A DNA stretch of 64,000 bases from Paenibacillus plantarum (lineage in GTDB: Bacteria; Bacillota; Bacilli; Paenibacillales; NBRC-103111). Where the stretch lies: NCBI RefSeq assembly GCF_013141695.1, contig NZ_WHNY01000095.1, positions 1 to 64,000 of the forward strand, written 5' to 3'. The notes beneath the pieces were generated by a model that ran no database searches, had not been told where the DNA came from, and saw only the letters and a program-made list of their open reading frames with translations. Numbering within the stretch: the stretch's first letter is position 1; every line of letters begins with the position of its first letter. Below are positions 61,971 to 64,000 of this stretch, piece by piece. The translations under genes and the position numbers were made by a program.

Positions 61971-64000
61971 TTGAAAATGACTCACAAATTTCATCCAATT
62001 AGCCCAAAGCTACCCGTCCTGATGCACGGAGCTGATTATAATCCAGACCAATGGCTTCACAACCCACAGGTTTTGGAAGAAGACATTCGCTTGATGAAAC
62101 TAGCTGGTTGTAATGTGATGGCGATTGGTATATTTTCTTGGGCTGCACTAGAGCCGGCAGAGGGAACTTTTACTTTTGAGTGGATGGATCGGATTCTAAA
62201 TAGGTTTGCAGAGAATGGCATCTACGCATGGCTTTCAACACCGAGTGGAGCACGTCCTGCGTGGATGTCAGAGCGCTATCCAGAAGTTAGACGGGTAGAA
62301 GCAAACCGCGTACGTAATTTGCATGGAATTAGGCATAATCATTGCTATACCAGTCCCGTTTATCGGGAGAAAACGGAGATTATCAACACGAAGCTTGCTG
62401 AACGGTATGGCGAGCATCCTGCGGTTATCGGCTGGCACATTTCGAATGAATTTGGTGGAGATTGCCATTGTGAGTATTGTCAGGATGCCTTCCGGGAGTG
62501 GTTGCAAAAGAAATACGGTTCGCTGGAAGCGTTAAATGCGGCTTGGTGGACCTCATTCTGGGCACATACGATTACGGATTGGTCACAGGTTGAATCTCCA
62601 GCTCCGCATGGTGAGTATATGGTACATGGGCATAATCTGGATTGGCGTCGATTTGTTTCGGACCAAACAGTAAATTTCTGTAAGCATGAGATTGATGCGG
62701 TTCGGGGATCTAATCCTGCTCTTCCGGTTACAACAAATATGCATTTAATTGAAGGCTTAGACTATCGTAAATTTGCTGACATACTGGACGTAATTTCTTG
62801 GGATGCCTATCCAACTTGGCATGAACAGCAGAATGACAGCCAATTAGGTGCTTCCATTGCTTTCTATCATGATCTGTTCCGCTCGCTGAAGAAGAAGCCG
62901 TTTCTGCTGATGGAAAGCACACCTAGCCTTACCAACTGGCAGGCGGTCAGCAAGCTGAAGCAACCTGGCATGCACAGATTGTCCTCCCTTCAAGCTGTAG
63001 CGCATGGCTCGGATTCCGTACAATATTTTCAATGGCGTAAAAGCAGAGGATCCAGTGAGAAATTTCATGGTGCTGTTGTTGACCATGCTGGACATGAGCA
63101 TACACGAGTGTTTCAGGATGTAGCTGAGCTGGGGAAGACCTTATCCAACATCTCTGAAGTGGTAGGCACGACGACGCCTTCGGAAACAGCGATTCTGTTT
63201 GATTGGGATAACCGCTGGGCCGTGAAAGACGCCCAAGGACCGCGTAACATGGGCATTCACTATGAGAAAACTATTCTTGCCCATCACCAAGCATTGTGGG
63301 AACAGGGTGTGCCTGTCGACGTTATTGGTTCGGAGGATGACCTATCCTCGTACAAGCTAGTAATTGCACCTATGTTGTACCTCTGCCGTGAAGAAACGGG
63401 GCGTAAACTCGAAAGGTTCGTTGAGCAAGGCGGAACGCTGGTCACGACCTATTGGTCTGGTATTGTCAACGAGCATGATTTGTGTCATCTGGGCGGATTC
63501 CCGGGACCACTACGGAAAACACTTGGTATTTGGGCAGAAGAGATTGAAGGCCTATATGATCATGATCGTAATGGCTTATCGATGTCATCAGATAATGAAC
63601 TGGGCCTAACAGGGACATTTGAGTCGCATGAGATCTGTGAGCTGATCCATACCGAAGGTGCAGAGGTGCTAGGTGTCTATACGGACAGCTTCTATGCAGG
63701 GAAACCCGCGCTTACGGTTAACCGCTTTGGAGAAGGGAAAGCCTATCACATGGCGACGCGTTTGAAGGCAGATTTTCTTCAGGCCTTTTACACGAAACTT
63801 ATTGATCAAACGGGCGTTGCTAGAGCGATGAACACGAACCTCCCTCAGGGAGTAACCGTTCAGGTGCGAACAGATACTTCAACGGAATATGTATTTATCA
63901 TGAATTTCAGTGGCCAAAGCGAACGCATTTCACTTGACGACAGAGAGTACACGTTGTTGGAGTCGAATGAAACGGTAAAAGGTGTAATCGATCTACCTGT
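61971..64000 (+). CDS. GH42 beta-galactosidase (partial, runs off the window end)
   Basis: The first 676 codons of a gene with no stop before the end of the window; GH42 enzymes are usually 650-700 residues, so little is missing. There is no signal peptide. The start MHGADYNPDQW and the TIM barrel are typical; acid/base E160 (WHISNEFGG) and nucleophile E315 (FLLMESTPS) are present. The cysteines of GGDCHCEYC form the zinc-type cluster seen in many members. A trimerisation-like domain begins near residue 390. It should split beta-galactosides in the cytoplasm, fitting as the last step for galacto-oligosaccharides released by the secreted cluster. TTG 61,971 follows AAGGAG by seven bases; ATG 61,977 is also possible. 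Confidence 0.9.
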   Translation, partial: MKMTHKFHPISPKLPVLMHGADYNPDQWLHNPQVLEEDIRLMKLAGCNVMAIGIFSWAALEPAEGTFTFEWMDRILNRFAENGIYAWLSTPSGARPAWMSERYPEVRRVEANRVRNLHGIRHNHCYTSPVYREKTEIINTKLAERYGEHPAVIGWHISNEFGGDCHCEYCQDAFREWLQKKYGSLEALNAAWWTSFWAHTITDWSQVESPAPHGEYMVHGHNLDWRRFVSDQTVNFCKHEIDAVRGSNPALPVTTNMHLIEGLDYRKFADILDVISWDAYPTWHEQQNDSQLGASIAFYHDLFRSLKKKPFLLMESTPSLTNWQAVSKLKQPGMHRLSSLQAVAHGSDSVQYFQWRKSRGSSEKFHGAVVDHAGHEHTRVFQDVAELGKTLSNISEVVGTTTPSETAILFDWDNRWAVKDAQGPRNMGIHYEKTILAHHQALWEQGVPVDVIGSEDDLSSYKLVIAPMLYLCREETGRKLERFVEQGGTLVTTYWSGIVNEHDLCHLGGFPGPLRKTLGIWAEEIEGLYDHDRNGLSMSSDNELGLTGTFESHEICELIHTEGAEVLGVYTDSFYAGKPALTVNRFGEGKAYHMATRLKADFLQAFYTKLIDQTGVARAMNTNLPQGVTVQVRTDTSTEYVFIMNFSGQSERISLDDREYTLLESNETVKGVIDLP

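Overview
The window looks like chromosome of a Gram-positive, spore-former-type Bacillota, most likely Paenibacillus or a close relative. The reasons are the very long secreted glycosidases built from many carbohydrate-binding modules, three surface proteins ending in triple SLH domains, a YesM/YesN-type two-component pair next to a sugar ABC importer, strong AGGAGG-type ribosome-binding sites, some TTG and GTG starts, and CcpA cre-like and Fur-box-like sites. No rRNA, tRNA, transposase, prophage or CRISPR array was seen.

Region 1 (1-26,500) is the striking part. Five same-strand genes encode what looks like a small cellulosome-like system for a galactose- and fucose-rich glycan. Four secreted multi-domain enzymes end in a type I dockerin: GH30 plus GH43, GH29, GH95, and GH110 plus GH2. 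Three of the four also carry an internal cohesin-like domain. Between the first and second enzyme genes sits a gene for a cohesin domain joined by a glycine linker to three SLH domains, which is the form of a cell-surface anchoring scaffoldin. FIVAR modules precede the dockerins, recalling the FIVAR-dockerin/cohesin enzymes of Clostridium perfringens. The predicted activities (endo-1,6- and exo-1,3-beta-galactanase, two alpha-fucosidases, alpha-1,3-galactosidase, beta-galactosidase) suit a fucosylated type II arabinogalactan or a blood-group/mucin-like glycan.

Region 2 (26,550-37,240) is the likely sensing, uptake and intracellular arm: a YesM-like histidine kinase, a YesN-like AraC response regulator, a lipoprotein sugar-binding protein, two permeases without an ATPase, a convergent AraC regulator, and a cytoplasmic GH38 alpha-mannosidase. 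Region 3 (37,250-41,330) is an iron-siderophore uptake operon with two Fur-box-like sites. In it an AraC regulator is fused in frame to the siderophore-binding lipoprotein, although a complete internal promoter, Fur box and ribosome-binding site lie at the junction.

Region 4 (41,750-52,980) holds a HupE/UreJ-like membrane protein and two giant SLH surface proteins, one of LamG domains and one with a calcineurin-like metallophosphoesterase. Region 5 (53,000-60,730) holds a DeoR regulator, a long imperfect palindromic element, and a phosphonate operon (PhnX hydrolase, iron-type alcohol dehydrogenase, PhnD, PhnC, two PhnE), with a GntR regulator convergent at its end. The dehydrogenase in place of the PhnW transaminase suggests hydroxyethylphosphonate use. 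Region 6 (61,006-64,000) is an AraC regulator divergent from a GH42 beta-galactosidase that runs off the end of the window; it could finish off the galactosides released by region 1.
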